A DNA stretch of 64,000 bases from Halobacillus faecis (GCF_007991335.1 NZ_BJYD01000021.1:1-64000); one strand, 5' to 3'. Counted from the first letter of the stretch, positions 35,241 to 43,494 are shown. A program made the numbers and translations. The notes: generated by a model from the sequence alone, not told the origin.

Positions 35241-36236
35241 ATGAGAGCAATTGTACATGAAGGAAAAGATGGACTTGAGGGTTTAAAACTAAAAGAGATG
35301 CAGAACAGCCAGCCCAATGACAACGAAGTGAGAGTGAAAGTACATACAGCAGGAATGAACCGAAGGGATTTGGCTGTTGTAACGAAGCGGCATAAAGCGG
35401 AAGATCCAGCTTTAATTCCTGGTTCGGATGCTTCCGGCACAGTAGAATCCGTGGGAAAGAGTGTTACAAAGTTCCAAGAAGGTGACGAAGTCATTGTCAA
35501 TCCTGGACTCGGCTGGCAGAAAAACAGCGATGCTCCTCCAGAAGGGTTTGAAATTGTCGGCCTTCCGGATCACGGAACTTTTGCCGAATATTACACGTGT
35601 ACAGAGGACCATCTTGAAAGGAAACCTGAGCATTTGACTTTTGAAGAAGCAGGCGTACTTCCATTAGCAGCACTAACTGCCTATCGTGCTTTGTTTACAA
35701 GAGGAGATCTTGAAGCGGGTCAAACAGTCATGTTGCCGGGAATTGGAAGCGGAGTCCTAACTTTCTGCCTGAAATTTGCGAAAGCAATTGGAGCAAGAGT
35801 TATTGTAACTTCCCGGTCAGAAAGCAAACAAAAAGAAGCTTTGAAGCTCGGTGCGGATGTAGCCATTTCTACAGAAGAAAACTGGCAGGAAGCGCTGGCT
35901 TCTGAACAAGTAGATTTACTTATTGAAACGATAGGGAACGCCACTTTTAATAAATCCCTGGATATTGTTCGTAAGGGAGGAACGATTGTGACATTCGGTT
36001 CCACGACCGACGATGAAGTGACCATTAATATCCGGCAATTCTTTTACGGGCAATACAACTTGCTCGGATCCACGATGGGAAGTGCCGAAGAATTTAGGGA
36101 AATGCTCGGTTTTATTAGTGAACACAAAATAAAACCTCAACTGGATAAGGTTTTTTCAATGGAAGAGTACAAGGAAGCTTTCGAATACATTCAAAAATCT
36201 AAAAACTTTGGTAAAATTGGTTTTCACGTGCGTTAA
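35241..36236 (+). CDS. yogA: Quinone-reductase-type zinc-free alcohol dehydrogenase (YogA-like)
   Basis: A 331-residue medium-chain dehydrogenase/reductase. The GroES-like half (GMNRRDLAVV, PGSDASGTVESVG) is followed by a Rossmann domain (GIGSGVLTFCLKFAK near 170, then VTSRSESKQKEA favouring NADPH). The zinc-binding Cys and His of true alcohol dehydrogenases are absent, so quinone or enone reduction is more likely. The best named match is B. subtilis YogA, which also lies near the terminus there. GGAAGGGAG precedes the ATG. Confidence 0.87.
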   Translation: MRAIVHEGKDGLEGLKLKEMQNSQPNDNEVRVKVHTAGMNRRDLAVVTKRHKAEDPALIPGSDASGTVESVGKSVTKFQEGDEVIVNPGLGWQKNSDAPPEGFEIVGLPDHGTFAEYYTCTEDHLERKPEHLTFEEAGVLPLAALTAYRALFTRGDLEAGQTVMLPGIGSGVLTFCLKFAKAIGARVIVTSRSESKQKEALKLGADVAISTEENWQEALASEQVDLLIETIGNATFNKSLDIVRKGGTIVTFGSTTDDEVTINIRQFFYGQYNLLGSTMGSAEEFREMLGFISEHKIKPQLDKVFSMEEYKEAFEYIQKSKNFGKIGFHVR

Positions 36237-36251
36237 AAGTTTTCACTTCAA

Positions 36252-36270
36252 ACTTAGTAGTAACTCCGAA
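36252..36270 (+). repeat. Ter-like 19-bp repeat 1
   Basis: ACTTAGTAGTAACTCCGAA, preceded by CACTT and followed by an A-rich run with AAAAAACA. It lies about 115 bp before the rtp-like start, the place where B. subtilis has TerI/TerII before rtp. Two AACT half-motifs are 11 bp apart. One of four copies in the window; the copies point towards dif. Confidence 0.7.
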
Positions 36271-36385
36271 TAAAAGTAAAAAACATAAACAATTAAGCGA
36301 ACGAATGTGCGTATAATTGGACAATTCATCCATCTTTTGTAGTAGAATGATAGAAAGACCATTTTATGACAAGGGGTGGATGATT

Positions 36386-36766
36386 TTGTCACATAAAAAC
36401 AATCCGAAACGATTCGCTTTAAACATGAGTGCCGCGCAATTTACGAAGTTTTATATCATGCACCTGTTACAAGTTCGTCAGCCGATGATCAGTGAGCACT
36501 TCAAAGCAGAGTTCAAAAAACTGACGAAGAACTGGATTCCAGCACCTTCGACATTACTTGATACCCTACATGAAATGACAGAGCAAGGATTATTATACCG
36601 TAAAGACGATTACAAATCATATGATAAAAAGAGACAAAAAGTGTACTGGTATTACCTGACGGATGAAGGTAAAGAAGAATTCGATGTGTTAAAAAAACGT
36701 TATAAGCTGTTATTTGAAGAACAAATGCAAATACTGAAACAAATTATGGATGATGTTTACAGATAA
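36386..36766 (+). CDS. rtp: Replication terminator protein homologue
   Basis: A 126-residue winged-helix protein resembling B. subtilis RTP (122 residues), the Ter-binding dimer that arrests replication forks. Aligned by eye, FTKFYIMHLLQ matches FLKLYMITMTEQ, FKAEFKKL matches LRSEFKEI, LLDTLHEMTEQGLL matches VYRSLHELLDDGIL, and a basic wing is followed by a long C-terminal helix (LKKRYKLLFEEQMQILKQIM), where RTP dimerises. I favour TTG 36386, six bases after AAGGGGTGG; ATG 36380 in frame is closer than usual. It could be a PadR-like regulator instead, but the nearby Ter-like repeats and dif support RTP. Confidence 0.8.
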   Translation: MSHKNNPKRFALNMSAAQFTKFYIMHLLQVRQPMISEHFKAEFKKLTKNWIPAPSTLLDTLHEMTEQGLLYRKDDYKSYDKKRQKVYWYYLTDEGKEEFDVLKKRYKLLFEEQMQILKQIMDDVYR

Positions 36767-36784
36767 AAGAAAGGTGAGCTTGCA

Positions 36785-37777
36785 GTGAAATTAAGTGTTC
36801 TGGATCAAAGCCCCATATCCGAGGGGGAGTCTGCTCAAGATGCATTACAGAAGTCAGTAGAATTAGCGAAATACACGGAGAAATTAGGCTTTCATAGATA
36901 CTGGGTTGCAGAACATCACAATACGAATGGTCTTGCGAATACGTCTCCTGAAATTCTTATATCCATGATTGCACAAGCCACAACATCCATTCGAGTCGGA
37001 TCTGGAGGTGTCTTACTTCCACAGTACAGTCCATTAAAAGTAGCAGAGAATTTCCGTATGCTTGAGGCTTTGTTTCCAGGACGCATGGATCTTGGAGTGG
37101 GGCGTTCCCCTGGAGGTGGGCCCAAAACAAGGCTTGCCCTTACAGATGGAATTGAAAAGCCCCTCAGTTCTTTTTCTAGACAAGTAAAGGAGCTGAAACA
37201 GTTCTTACAAGATTCCATTCCTAAGGAAGACCGGTTTTATGGTGTAAAAGCACGTCCTGAAACCCATCATCAACCTGAACTCTGGGTCCTCGGTTTGACC
37301 GAGCGCGGAGCCAAACATGCAGCAGTGAATGGGACGGGGTTTACATTTGGTCATTTCATTAATCCTGATTATGGAAAGGCATCCATTGATACGTATAGGG
37401 AGCGATTTAAAGACCCTTATAAAAAAGAACCATGCGTCAATGTTTGTGTATTTGTTGTTTGCGGAGAGACAGAAGAAAAGGCAGAGGAGCTGGCAAAAAG
37501 TCAGGATCTCTGGTTGCTTCGGGTGGAAAAAGGCTTGGATACCCGAGTACCTTCTTTAGACGTGGCCAAAAATTACCCATATACAAAGGTAGATAGAGAT
37601 AAAATCAGGAAAAATCGAAGACGCTGCATTATCGGAAACCCAGATCAAGTAAAAAATCAATTGGAAGAACTATCTGAATACTACGGTACGGATGAGTTTC
37701 TGATCATTACAAACATATTCGATTTTGAAGAAAAGAAAAAATCCTATAGGCGAATTGCTCAGTCGTTCAAGCATTAA
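36785..37777 (+). CDS. Luciferase-like flavin monooxygenase
   Basis: A 330-residue protein of the bacterial luciferase-like family that uses reduced flavin (FMN, or F420 in other groups). Typical text is LSVLDQSPISEG at the start, RYWVAEHHNTNGLANTSPEILI, and GGVLLPQYSPLKVAENFR, with VGRSPGGGPKT later. Similar genes in B. subtilis include ytmO and yvbT; the substrate is unknown. It starts at GTG 36785 after AAAGGTGA, 18 bp from the rtp-like gene, so the two may be co-transcribed. Confidence 0.88.
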   Translation: MKLSVLDQSPISEGESAQDALQKSVELAKYTEKLGFHRYWVAEHHNTNGLANTSPEILISMIAQATTSIRVGSGGVLLPQYSPLKVAENFRMLEALFPGRMDLGVGRSPGGGPKTRLALTDGIEKPLSSFSRQVKELKQFLQDSIPKEDRFYGVKARPETHHQPELWVLGLTERGAKHAAVNGTGFTFGHFINPDYGKASIDTYRERFKDPYKKEPCVNVCVFVVCGETEEKAEELAKSQDLWLLRVEKGLDTRVPSLDVAKNYPYTKVDRDKIRKNRRRCIIGNPDQVKNQLEELSEYYGTDEFLIITNIFDFEEKKKSYRRIAQSFKH

Positions 37778-38274
37778 TCAAGCCCCATCAGAGATAAATG
37801 CACTATGGCAGAAGAATGACTTAGTTTTGAGAAGCTTTCAGCAGCAGTCTCCCGATCCCGCTAAGGCCCTTGTATTATAAGAAGACTAATCTCTATGCCT
37901 CCATAAAATAAATAAATTATCCCTAAAATGCTCCAATAATCCTTTTAAAATGTGACATCATTTAAATTCGGCAGGTCACGATGAAGAAAATTTGAGCCTT
38001 TCATAAGCTAGAGAAGAAAGGGGACTCCTATATGGTGTTAGGGCAACTGAGACCCCTCAGGACGTAGTTTAAAGAGGCTTAGCACCATGGGAAGCGAAAA
38101 TCCCTTTACATCACACAAACATCCCGAATTTGAGTCCTCCACTACCCTGTCATACCCTTTAGTAATTATTATTTCTCATTAATCATAGATCCGCCTAATC
38201 AACAGGGAGCTCAGTCTTTTACCCATACCGATTCTTATCCAACCTCATATATAGAAGTAAAGGGGGGAATTGGA
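37778..38274. other. Intergenic region with degenerate repeats, no long gene
   Basis: About 500 bp hold no convincing long frame. Parts resemble the repeat family: TTTTGAGAAGC near 37832, and ACATCCCGAATTTGAGTC at 38120-38137, which echoes ACATCTCGAAACGGAGTC in copy B. CAGCAGTCTCC at 37841 also occurs at 12701, in the gap before ung. The region lies inside the proposed fork trap. The small yjcZ-like gene follows. Confidence 0.5.
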
Positions 38275-38361
38275 ATGAGTAAAGGATATGGTGGAGGCTT
38301 TGCGCTAATCGTAGTTTTGTTTATTCTCCTAATTATTGTAGGAGCTTCTTGGTGGTATTAA
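38275..38361 (+). CDS. YjcZ-type small sporulation protein
   Basis: A 28-residue peptide: MSKGYGGGFALIV, then a hydrophobic helix and SWWY at the end. The Gly-rich start (YGGGFALIVVLFILLIIVG) is the mark of the YjcZ family, small membrane peptides linked to spores. AAGGGGGGA precedes the ATG and a terminator follows, which supports a real gene. The exact role is not known. Confidence 0.85.
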   Translation: MSKGYGGGFALIVVLFILLIIVGASWWY

Positions 38362-38368
38362 TTACTAC

Positions 38369-38395
38369 AAAGCGTGGCAAATGCCACGCTTTTTC
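38369..38395 (+). terminator. Terminator after the yjcZ-like gene
   Basis: AGCGTGGCA and TGCCACGCT flank two A residues, followed by TTTT. Confidence 0.93.
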
Positions 38396-38477
38396 AATTA
38401 TCATAAATCATCGTTTTAAAATGGATGGATGTAAGCTATAATAAGTACCATTACGTCACGAAAAAGGATGAAATTAC

Positions 38478-39350
38478 ATGAAAGATGTCAATATATTGGG
38501 AACAATCCAACAAGCAAAAATTAAAAAGAAAATCACAGAAGGCTTTATTGTACAGATTCAAAATGAAGAATTTGTACTCCAGGACGAAGATGTAACAGAA
38601 GATATTGAACTGGATGAAAGCAGAGACATGTTTATTTACGAAAACAAGAAAGGACAAGCTTCCGCGACCATGGAGATTCCGGAAGTTACAAAAGATACTT
38701 ATGGATGGGCTGAAGTCGTAGAAGTTGTTCCCAATATGGGGGTCTTCGTTGATATTGGTTTAAATAATAAGGATATTCTTGTCTCCTCTGACCATCTCCC
38801 TTTGCTGAAATCTGTATGGCCTAAAGAAGGGGATCATTTATTTGTTAGTCTAGAACTCGATAAAAAAAATCGTCTTTTGGCAGAACCTATTTCTGAACAA
38901 GAAGTCATGGGTGACCTGGAACCTGCGCCTAAAGAGTTTCTTGGACAAGAAGTGACCGCGCGTGTGTACCGAGCAACAAAAGCAGGCTCTACGGTATTGA
39001 CTGGCGAAGGATATCGGGGATTCGTCCATCCAAGTGAAAGAAAAGAAGAACCAAGACTTGGAGAAACGATTACAGCTAGAGTCATTGATGTAAAAGACGA
39101 TGGAACCATCAACTTATCTCTTCGTCCACTAAAACAAGAGGGGATGAAGGAAGATGCAGAGATAATCTATGAGTATTTACAAGAAAACGACGGTGTGATG
39201 TTCCTTCATGATAAAAGTGATCCAGAAGATATCCGGAAAACCTTCAAAATCAGTAAGGCAGCATTTAAGCGCGCCATTGGGCAATTAATGAAAGAACGAA
39301 AAATTGTTCAAGAGAATGGTAAGACAGTAATCAATCACGATCGCACTTAA
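38478..39350 (+). CDS. cvfB: S1-like RNA-binding protein CvfB/YitL
   Basis: A 290-residue RNA-binding protein made of S1-type domains and a C-terminal winged helix. The middle shows GWAEVVEVVPNMGVFVDIGL, then GYRGFVHPSERKE and ITARVIDVKDDGTINLSLRP, all S1 strands; the winged helix is FKISKAAFKRAIGQLMKERKIV near 250. CvfB of Staphylococcus aureus affects virulence-gene expression; B. subtilis YitL is the counterpart. AAGGATG precedes the ATG. A Ter-like repeat begins one base after its stop. Confidence 0.92.
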   Translation: MKDVNILGTIQQAKIKKKITEGFIVQIQNEEFVLQDEDVTEDIELDESRDMFIYENKKGQASATMEIPEVTKDTYGWAEVVEVVPNMGVFVDIGLNNKDILVSSDHLPLLKSVWPKEGDHLFVSLELDKKNRLLAEPISEQEVMGDLEPAPKEFLGQEVTARVYRATKAGSTVLTGEGYRGFVHPSERKEEPRLGETITARVIDVKDDGTINLSLRPLKQEGMKEDAEIIYEYLQENDGVMFLHDKSDPEDIRKTFKISKAAFKRAIGQLMKERKIVQENGKTVINHDRT

Positions 39351-39351
39351 A

Positions 39352-39370
39352 ACTTAGTAGCAACTCCGAA
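39352..39370 (+). repeat. Ter-like 19-bp repeat 2
   Basis: ACTTAGTAGCAACTCCGAA starts just after the cvfB stop, in the same orientation as repeat 1. The match with repeat 1 extends left to CACTT, giving 25 of 27 identical bases. An A-rich run with AAAAAACA follows, part of a terminator. Confidence 0.7.
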
Positions 39371-39380
39371 ACTAAAAAAT

Positions 39381-39427
39381 AAAAAACAAGCATCTAAGTC
39401 ATAGTACAAAGGTGCTTGTTTTCTTTT
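39381..39427. terminator. Shared terminator of cvfB and the yusW-like gene
   Basis: AAAACAAGCA and TGCTTGTTTT flank a 20-nt loop between two convergent genes, with T residues on both strands. Confidence 0.75.
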
Positions 39428-39434
39428 CCATTAT

Positions 39435-39923
39435 TTAATCCTCGTATTCTGCTTCTAACCCGTTGCTATATACAACTCTCAGCTTAAATTCCTTGTAGGT
39501 TTCATCAAGTCCAAAAACCTGTAAAACATCTTCAATTACTTCTTGTTCAGATGAATCTTCATCAAAACTGAGTTCCATGAAATGTGGAGTCAGTTGATCT
39601 AGCGCCTTTTCTCCTGAAATTTTCTCCTCGCCAATTTCATTGATGACTGCTCTGGTTTGAGCTTCATTAGATACATATTTGACTTGATATGAAAGTGTAT
39701 CTACATAATCAATTTCCAGATCAAATTGTTGAAATGGAAGAGCTTTTCTTGCTTTATCCACCTTCTCATTTGTTTCATAATTCATATCATTAAGTGAATC
39801 GGTGGTGGGGGCAGTAGATAATGGCTGCTGTTCATAATCCATCATTTGCTCTCCATTGTTGTCAGCCGTACATCCGCTCAAGACGATGAGACTTATGGCC
39901 AGTATTGAGGTTACAGTTTTCAT
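39435..39923 (-). CDS. YusW-like lipoprotein
   Basis: A 162-residue predicted lipoprotein: the signal MKTVTSILAISLIVLSGC ends in the lipobox LSGC, so Cys18 would be lipid-modified and the protein anchored outside. The mature part starts acidic and Gln/Asn-rich, then has a repeated-strand domain (FDLEIDYVDTLSYQVKYVSN, LRVVYSNGLEAEYED) that matches the YusW-like family. The function is unknown. GGAGGG precedes the ATG by seven bases. It is one of few - strand genes left of dif. Confidence 0.82.
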   Translation of the reverse strand: MKTVTSILAISLIVLSGCTADNNGEQMMDYEQQPLSTAPTTDSLNDMNYETNEKVDKARKALPFQQFDLEIDYVDTLSYQVKYVSNEAQTRAVINEIGEEKISGEKALDQLTPHFMELSFDEDSSEQEVIEDVLQVFGLDETYKEFKLRVVYSNGLEAEYED

Positions 39924-40075
39924 TCATGATCCCTCCATTCATGTCCTTTTCTTAGGATGGACGAAAATGACGGATTTCATAACTTCGTTTATGTATGATG
40001 AGCATTAGAATTTTTTGAACATAAGAACCCATGATAAGATGAAGATAGGATTCTTTTATCTAGGGAGGAGAAGGA

Positions 40076-40660
40076 ATGAAAAAAATGACGGCCATAGCGA
40101 TCACCCTGCTTTTTTTAATAAGTGTCGGCGTCCTTTTCTTTTTCAATAAAAATTCTGGTGCTTCTACAACCAGCAATTCTGAAGATGTGAAGAGAGTAGA
40201 GTTATATAACGGTGAAGTTGTAGACTATTCTCAGCATGACTTAAAAAGTAAACTAACGGATATCCAATATGAAGTAACACAGGAAGACGGGACAGAAAAA
40301 GCTTTTGATAATGCATACTGGGATAACAAGGAAGAGGGCATTTATGTAGATGTTCTCTCAGGAGAGCCATTATTCAGCTCTACAGATAAATACAAATCAG
40401 GTACAGGTTGGCCAAGTTTCACCAAACCGATTGCTGAGAAATACATCACTACAAAAGACGACCCAGGAATTTTCGGCATGAGGACGGAAGTAAGAAGTAA
40501 GCAAGGAGATAATCATCTTGGTCACGTATTTAAAGACGGTCCAGAACCGACAGGGTTGAGGTACTGTATGAATAGTGCAGCCATGGAGTTTATTCCTAAG
40601 CAGGAGATGAAGAACCAGGGTTACGGTGAATTTTTATATTTGTTTAAAGAAGAAGGGTGA
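40076..40660 (+). CDS. msrB: Membrane-anchored methionine sulfoxide reductase MsrB
   Basis: A 194-residue protein with an N-terminal hydrophobic segment (residues 5-23) that acts as signal or anchor, then a short linker and a complete MsrB domain. The catalytic Cys is in [20 protein letters not shown] and GMRTEVRSK are typical, and the CGWP Cys is replaced by TGWP. It would repair R-isomer methionine sulfoxide outside the membrane. The MsrB half of msrAB (14216) is a cytoplasmic paralogue. The reductant outside is unknown. GGGAGGAGAAGG precedes the ATG. Confidence 0.9.
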   Translation: MKKMTAIAITLLFLISVGVLFFFNKNSGASTTSNSEDVKRVELYNGEVVDYSQHDLKSKLTDIQYEVTQEDGTEKAFDNAYWDNKEEGIYVDVLSGEPLFSSTDKYKSGTGWPSFTKPIAEKYITTKDDPGIFGMRTEVRSKQGDNHLGHVFKDGPEPTGLRYCMNSAAMEFIPKQEMKNQGYGEFLYLFKEEG

Positions 40661-40946
40661 GTTTCCCTTCTTCTTTTTTAATAGGAATTTCATTAGACAA
40701 GTGTCGTTTAAAGTGGTTTTATGTAGAGTCTATGCTGTCCTTACATATACGCCACCGGGAGTAGTACATAACCAAGGGAAGATATGGGGGGGATCATATG
40801 CCAATCCTATTTCGGTAATACCATTCGTTGAAAAACTGATTGACTCTAGAATAAATGGTGTAAAAAGCTCCCTGGACACAGCTAGCTATTATCTTCAAGT
40901 ATGCATGGACTAGTACTTCAGAATCTCGCATTTAAAGGAATACGCC
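40661..40946. other. Intergenic stretch, no supported gene
   Basis: About 290 bp between msrB and the nitroreductase promoter. A frame near 40700-40913 encodes WGGSYANPISVIPFVEKLI and similar text but has no ribosome site and no recognised family, so I do not call it. It might be a decayed gene end. Confidence 0.4.
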
Positions 40947-40979
40947 TTGACAAAACCAATGAGAACGATTATCATTACC
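40947..40979 (+). promoter_or_regulatory. Promoter with Fur-like box before the nitroreductase
   Basis: TTGACA (40947-40952), a 17-nt spacer and TATCAT (40970-40975) form a good SigA promoter. GAGAACGATTATCATTACC at 40961-40979 overlaps the -10 and matches the classic 19-bp Fur consensus at 16 positions. Iron-dependent repression is inferred. Confidence 0.65.
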
Positions 40980-41012
40980 GTAAATAAAACTTTAGATACG
41001 TAGGTGAGAGGT

Positions 41013-41567
41013 ATGGAACAAACAAAAACAGAACTAGCAAGAATCATTCGTGAACGTCGCTCTGTAAAGAGTGGATATTTAGATAAAGAGGTCCCAACAG
41101 AACTTGTTACTGAACTGTTAGATGACGCAAGATGGGCACCAACTCACGGTTTACGTGAACCATGGAGATTCATTTTCATTCCTTCTCACGAAAAAGAAGA
41201 ATTCGTGGAATCCCTTGTCCAAACATTTCCTCGTGACATGCAGGAAAACCGCAGAAACTACTTCAGTCAGCCGGCCGCTTTTCTAATAGCGATTATGGAT
41301 GAAGATCCTCGTCAAAAACAGTGGGAGGAAAACTTCGGAGCGATCAGCAGCATGCTTCAAAACTTCCAACTGCTGGCTTGGGAACGTGAGTTAGGTGTAT
41401 GCTGGAAGACAAACCCACAAATTCATGAGCCAAAAGTGCGTGAACTTTTAGGTGTTCAACCTGGGGAAAAAATTGTAGGTTTTATTCATATGGGCTTTTT
41501 TGAACAACAGCCAAAGCAGAAAAAACGCACACCAATAGAAGAGAAATTAACCATCTATAAAAAATAA
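41013..41567 (+). CDS. Nitroreductase family protein
   Basis: A 184-residue flavin-dependent oxidoreductase of the small nitroreductase group. The N-terminal FMN site is RERRSVKSGY, followed by APTHGLREPWRFIF, and the C-terminal half has LGVCWKTNP and GEKIVGFIHMGF. The cofactor is likely FMN; the substrate (quinone, nitro compound or iron chelate) is not fixed. B. subtilis YfhC or YdjA relatives are similar. I choose ATG 41013; a GTG at 41004 is in frame. A Fur-like box covers its promoter. Confidence 0.87.
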   Translation: MEQTKTELARIIRERRSVKSGYLDKEVPTELVTELLDDARWAPTHGLREPWRFIFIPSHEKEEFVESLVQTFPRDMQENRRNYFSQPAAFLIAIMDEDPRQKQWEENFGAISSMLQNFQLLAWERELGVCWKTNPQIHEPKVRELLGVQPGEKIVGFIHMGFFEQQPKQKKRTPIEEKLTIYKK

Positions 41568-41582
41568 TGGTTGAACCAATTC

Positions 41583-41609
41583 AAAAGACGCCGATGATCG
41601 GCGTCTTTT
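41583..41609 (+). terminator. Terminator after the nitroreductase
   Basis: AAAAGACGCCGA and TCGGCGTCTTTT form a 12-bp stem with a three-base loop. The A and T tracts allow use on both strands, so it may also end the small gene that follows on -. Confidence 0.93.
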
Positions 41610-41632
41610 ATTTAATCTTTATACTTAGAATC

Positions 41633-41722
41633 CTAGGCGATTAAAACAACATTGAGTTGATTTTCAAGCTCTTTTACCTTAACAAGCTTTTCTTTCGGCA
41701 GCTCTGCATAATCAAAAGCCAT
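41633..41722 (-). CDS. Small open reading frame, 29 residues
   Basis: It encodes MAFDYAELPKEKLVKVKEL, then ENQLNVVLIA. The ATG at 41722 has AAGGAGGCGA about nine bases before it, one of the best ribosome sites in the window, and the frame is charged and amphipathic. An ATG two codons earlier is only three bases from that site. A bidirectional terminator lies just past its stop. No family is recognised. Confidence 0.6.
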   Translation of the reverse strand: MAFDYAELPKEKLVKVKELENQLNVVLIA

Positions 41723-41869
41723 AATCATTCGCCTCCTTAAGTTCTATCCTTTGCTTTTAAACAAGGAGTATTCCGATATCAACAATTTTGAATGGCAAGC
41801 CTTAATAATAGACGAACCTATGCTCGCCCATTTATGATAAAGATAAGACTATAAATAAAGGAGATCGAC

Positions 41870-42805
41870 ATGAACTTTGTAGCCCTTGATTTTGAAACAG
41901 CTAATTCTTCAAGAGGTTCTGTTTGTTCCATTGGTATGGTGGAATACGAACAGGGCTCCATAAAAAGAGAATACTACAGATTAGTGAAACCACAGAAAAA
42001 CTATTTTGCTCCCATCAATATACGTGTGCATGGAATAACTAAAAGCGATGTTGAAGATGCCGAAGAGTTTGATGTGTTATGGGAACGTGAGATCAGGTCA
42101 TGGCTGGAAGGTAAGTTTGTCGTAGCTCATAATGCGCAGTTTGATATGGGGGTTTTACGTGCTGTATTGGATCTATACAACCTTAGCTACCCGATGCTTG
42201 CGTACAACTGTACCGTCAATATATCTAAGAAAACGTGGCATTTTCCAAAGTATAACTTGAATGTTGTCTCTGACTATCTCGGATTTTCATTCAGCCACCA
42301 CCATGCATTAGAAGATGCTAAGGCTTCTGCACATATCCTGATGTCAGCAAAAGAGGAGCTTGGCGCAACAGATACTAAAGACCTTGTAGACAAATCAGGA
42401 ACGACAAACGGAATGATGTTTGATCGTGGTTATGAACCGGCACGCATAAACAAAAAGAAACGTGCTAAAAAAGCACATCCATCGTCGTATATAGCAGCAA
42501 CCAACCAATTCGATCCTTCCCATCCCTTTTATGACGCTGCAGTTGTGTTTACAGGAAAGTTAAGTAAAATGAAGAGAGATGAAGCCAGTCAAAAAGTCGT
42601 TGATTTAGGTGGCCACCTTCACAACACAATTGAATCCAATACAAGCTTTGTAGTTGTTGGCGAACAAACGTTCGAGGCTTATAAAAACGGCACAAAAACC
42701 AATAAACTGGAAAGAGCAGAGACGCTGCTAAGCCAGGGATATCCAATCGAAATCATTTCTGAGTCAGAGTTTCACCAATATTTAAAACGCTCATCCCATA
42801 AATAG
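41870..42805 (+). CDS. 3'-5' exonuclease with BRCT domain
   Basis: A 311-residue protein with a DEDDh exonuclease (about 1-165) like the epsilon subunit of DNA polymerase III and a C-terminal BRCT domain (about 225-305). Catalytic residues are Asp and Glu in ALDFETAN, Asp in VVAHNAQFDMGVL, and His and Asp in SHHHALEDAKAS. The BRCT part reads VVFTGKLSKMKRDEA, ending with VVVGEQT, as in DNA ligase and RFC. It likely trims DNA ends in repair or proofreading; the partner is unknown. AAAGGAGATC precedes the ATG. Confidence 0.9.
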   Translation: MNFVALDFETANSSRGSVCSIGMVEYEQGSIKREYYRLVKPQKNYFAPINIRVHGITKSDVEDAEEFDVLWEREIRSWLEGKFVVAHNAQFDMGVLRAVLDLYNLSYPMLAYNCTVNISKKTWHFPKYNLNVVSDYLGFSFSHHHALEDAKASAHILMSAKEELGATDTKDLVDKSGTTNGMMFDRGYEPARINKKKRAKKAHPSSYIAATNQFDPSHPFYDAAVVFTGKLSKMKRDEASQKVVDLGGHLHNTIESNTSFVVVGEQTFEAYKNGTKTNKLERAETLLSQGYPIEIISESEFHQYLKRSSHK

Positions 42806-42818
42806 GGATGAGCGTTTT
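42784..42818. terminator. Shared terminator of the exonuclease and YiiX-like genes
   Basis: AAAACGCTCATCCC and GGGATGAGCGTTTT form a 14-bp stem between convergent genes, with A and T tracts on both sides. Confidence 0.93.
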
Positions 42819-43357
42819 TATTTCCTGGATAGATACCTGCGATCTTTTATCCGCTCTGGGTGGACGGATTTAGCATGAGGAGATATTTTTCCTAAATTGA
42901 CACCTGCACCAAAATAATAAGATTGCCACACGATTTTCGTGCAATACTGTTGTCCGTTCATCCTGCTTATAGGCGTCCATATCTTATAGTTGGCATGAGG
43001 ATATTCTCGTTGAAGATTTACCGCATAATCAGCAGCCGCGTTACCTGATTTCCTATCCTTGGCTGAATAGATGCGTATATTGCTGAATTTTTTAAAATAA
43101 GCCTCCATATGATCTTGCACGACTCCTGAAGGAACTGAATGAATCACTTTATTATCTTTCGTTACAATCCCTACATGACCGATATAACGGGATTCTTTTT
43201 TGCCGATAGGAGAAAATAGCAAATCTCCAGGTTGGATGGGTAGGTTTGTACCTGGATATAGATGTTCATGTTTTTGAATCACTGGAGCAACGATTTTCTT
43301 AGGCTTTATGATGAATGCAAAAAATACAGTACTTAGGAAGAAAAGCAACTTTTTCAT
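42818..43357 (-). CDS. YiiX/YebB-like permuted NlpC/P60 hydrolase
   Basis: A 179-residue papain-like protein of the circularly permuted NlpC/P60 group, with an N-terminal signal or anchor (KKLLFFLSTVFFAFII). The catalytic His precedes the Cys, as in this group: IGHVGIVTKD and then QQYCTKIVWQSYY. The Pro-Gly-Asp of LPIQPGDLLFSP is the usual entry motif. It should act outside the membrane, on peptide or lipid amide bonds; the substrate is not known. I choose ATG 43357 after GGAAGGTG; a GTG two codons earlier lies in that site. Confidence 0.82.
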   Translation of the reverse strand: MKKLLFFLSTVFFAFIIKPKKIVAPVIQKHEHLYPGTNLPIQPGDLLFSPIGKKESRYIGHVGIVTKDNKVIHSVPSGVVQDHMEAYFKKFSNIRIYSAKDRKSGNAAADYAVNLQREYPHANYKIWTPISRMNGQQYCTKIVWQSYYFGAGVNLGKISPHAKSVHPERIKDRRYLSRK

Positions 43358-43443
43358 AAACACCTTCCTTAGTCTTTTTATATCATAATCCTAGCTGATT
43401 ACATGCCAAATAACAAAGTAAAAGTGCTAAAAAGCACCCACAA

Positions 43444-43455
43444 GAACATATGTTC
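43444..43455. promoter_or_regulatory. LexA-type SOS box
   Basis: GAACATATGTTC followed by G fits the B. subtilis LexA consensus CGAACRNRYGTTYC in its inner 12 positions; the first base is A instead of C. It lies 40 bp before the homing-endonuclease start. Control by LexA is inferred. Confidence 0.6.
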
Positions 43456-43494
43456 GATAATTGAAACGAACGAACACTTGGGAGGGAACCACAA

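Noticed and set aside
40626-40913. Open frame of about 95 codons after msrB
   Set aside because: It begins inside msrB in another frame, has no ribosome site and shows no recognisable family.
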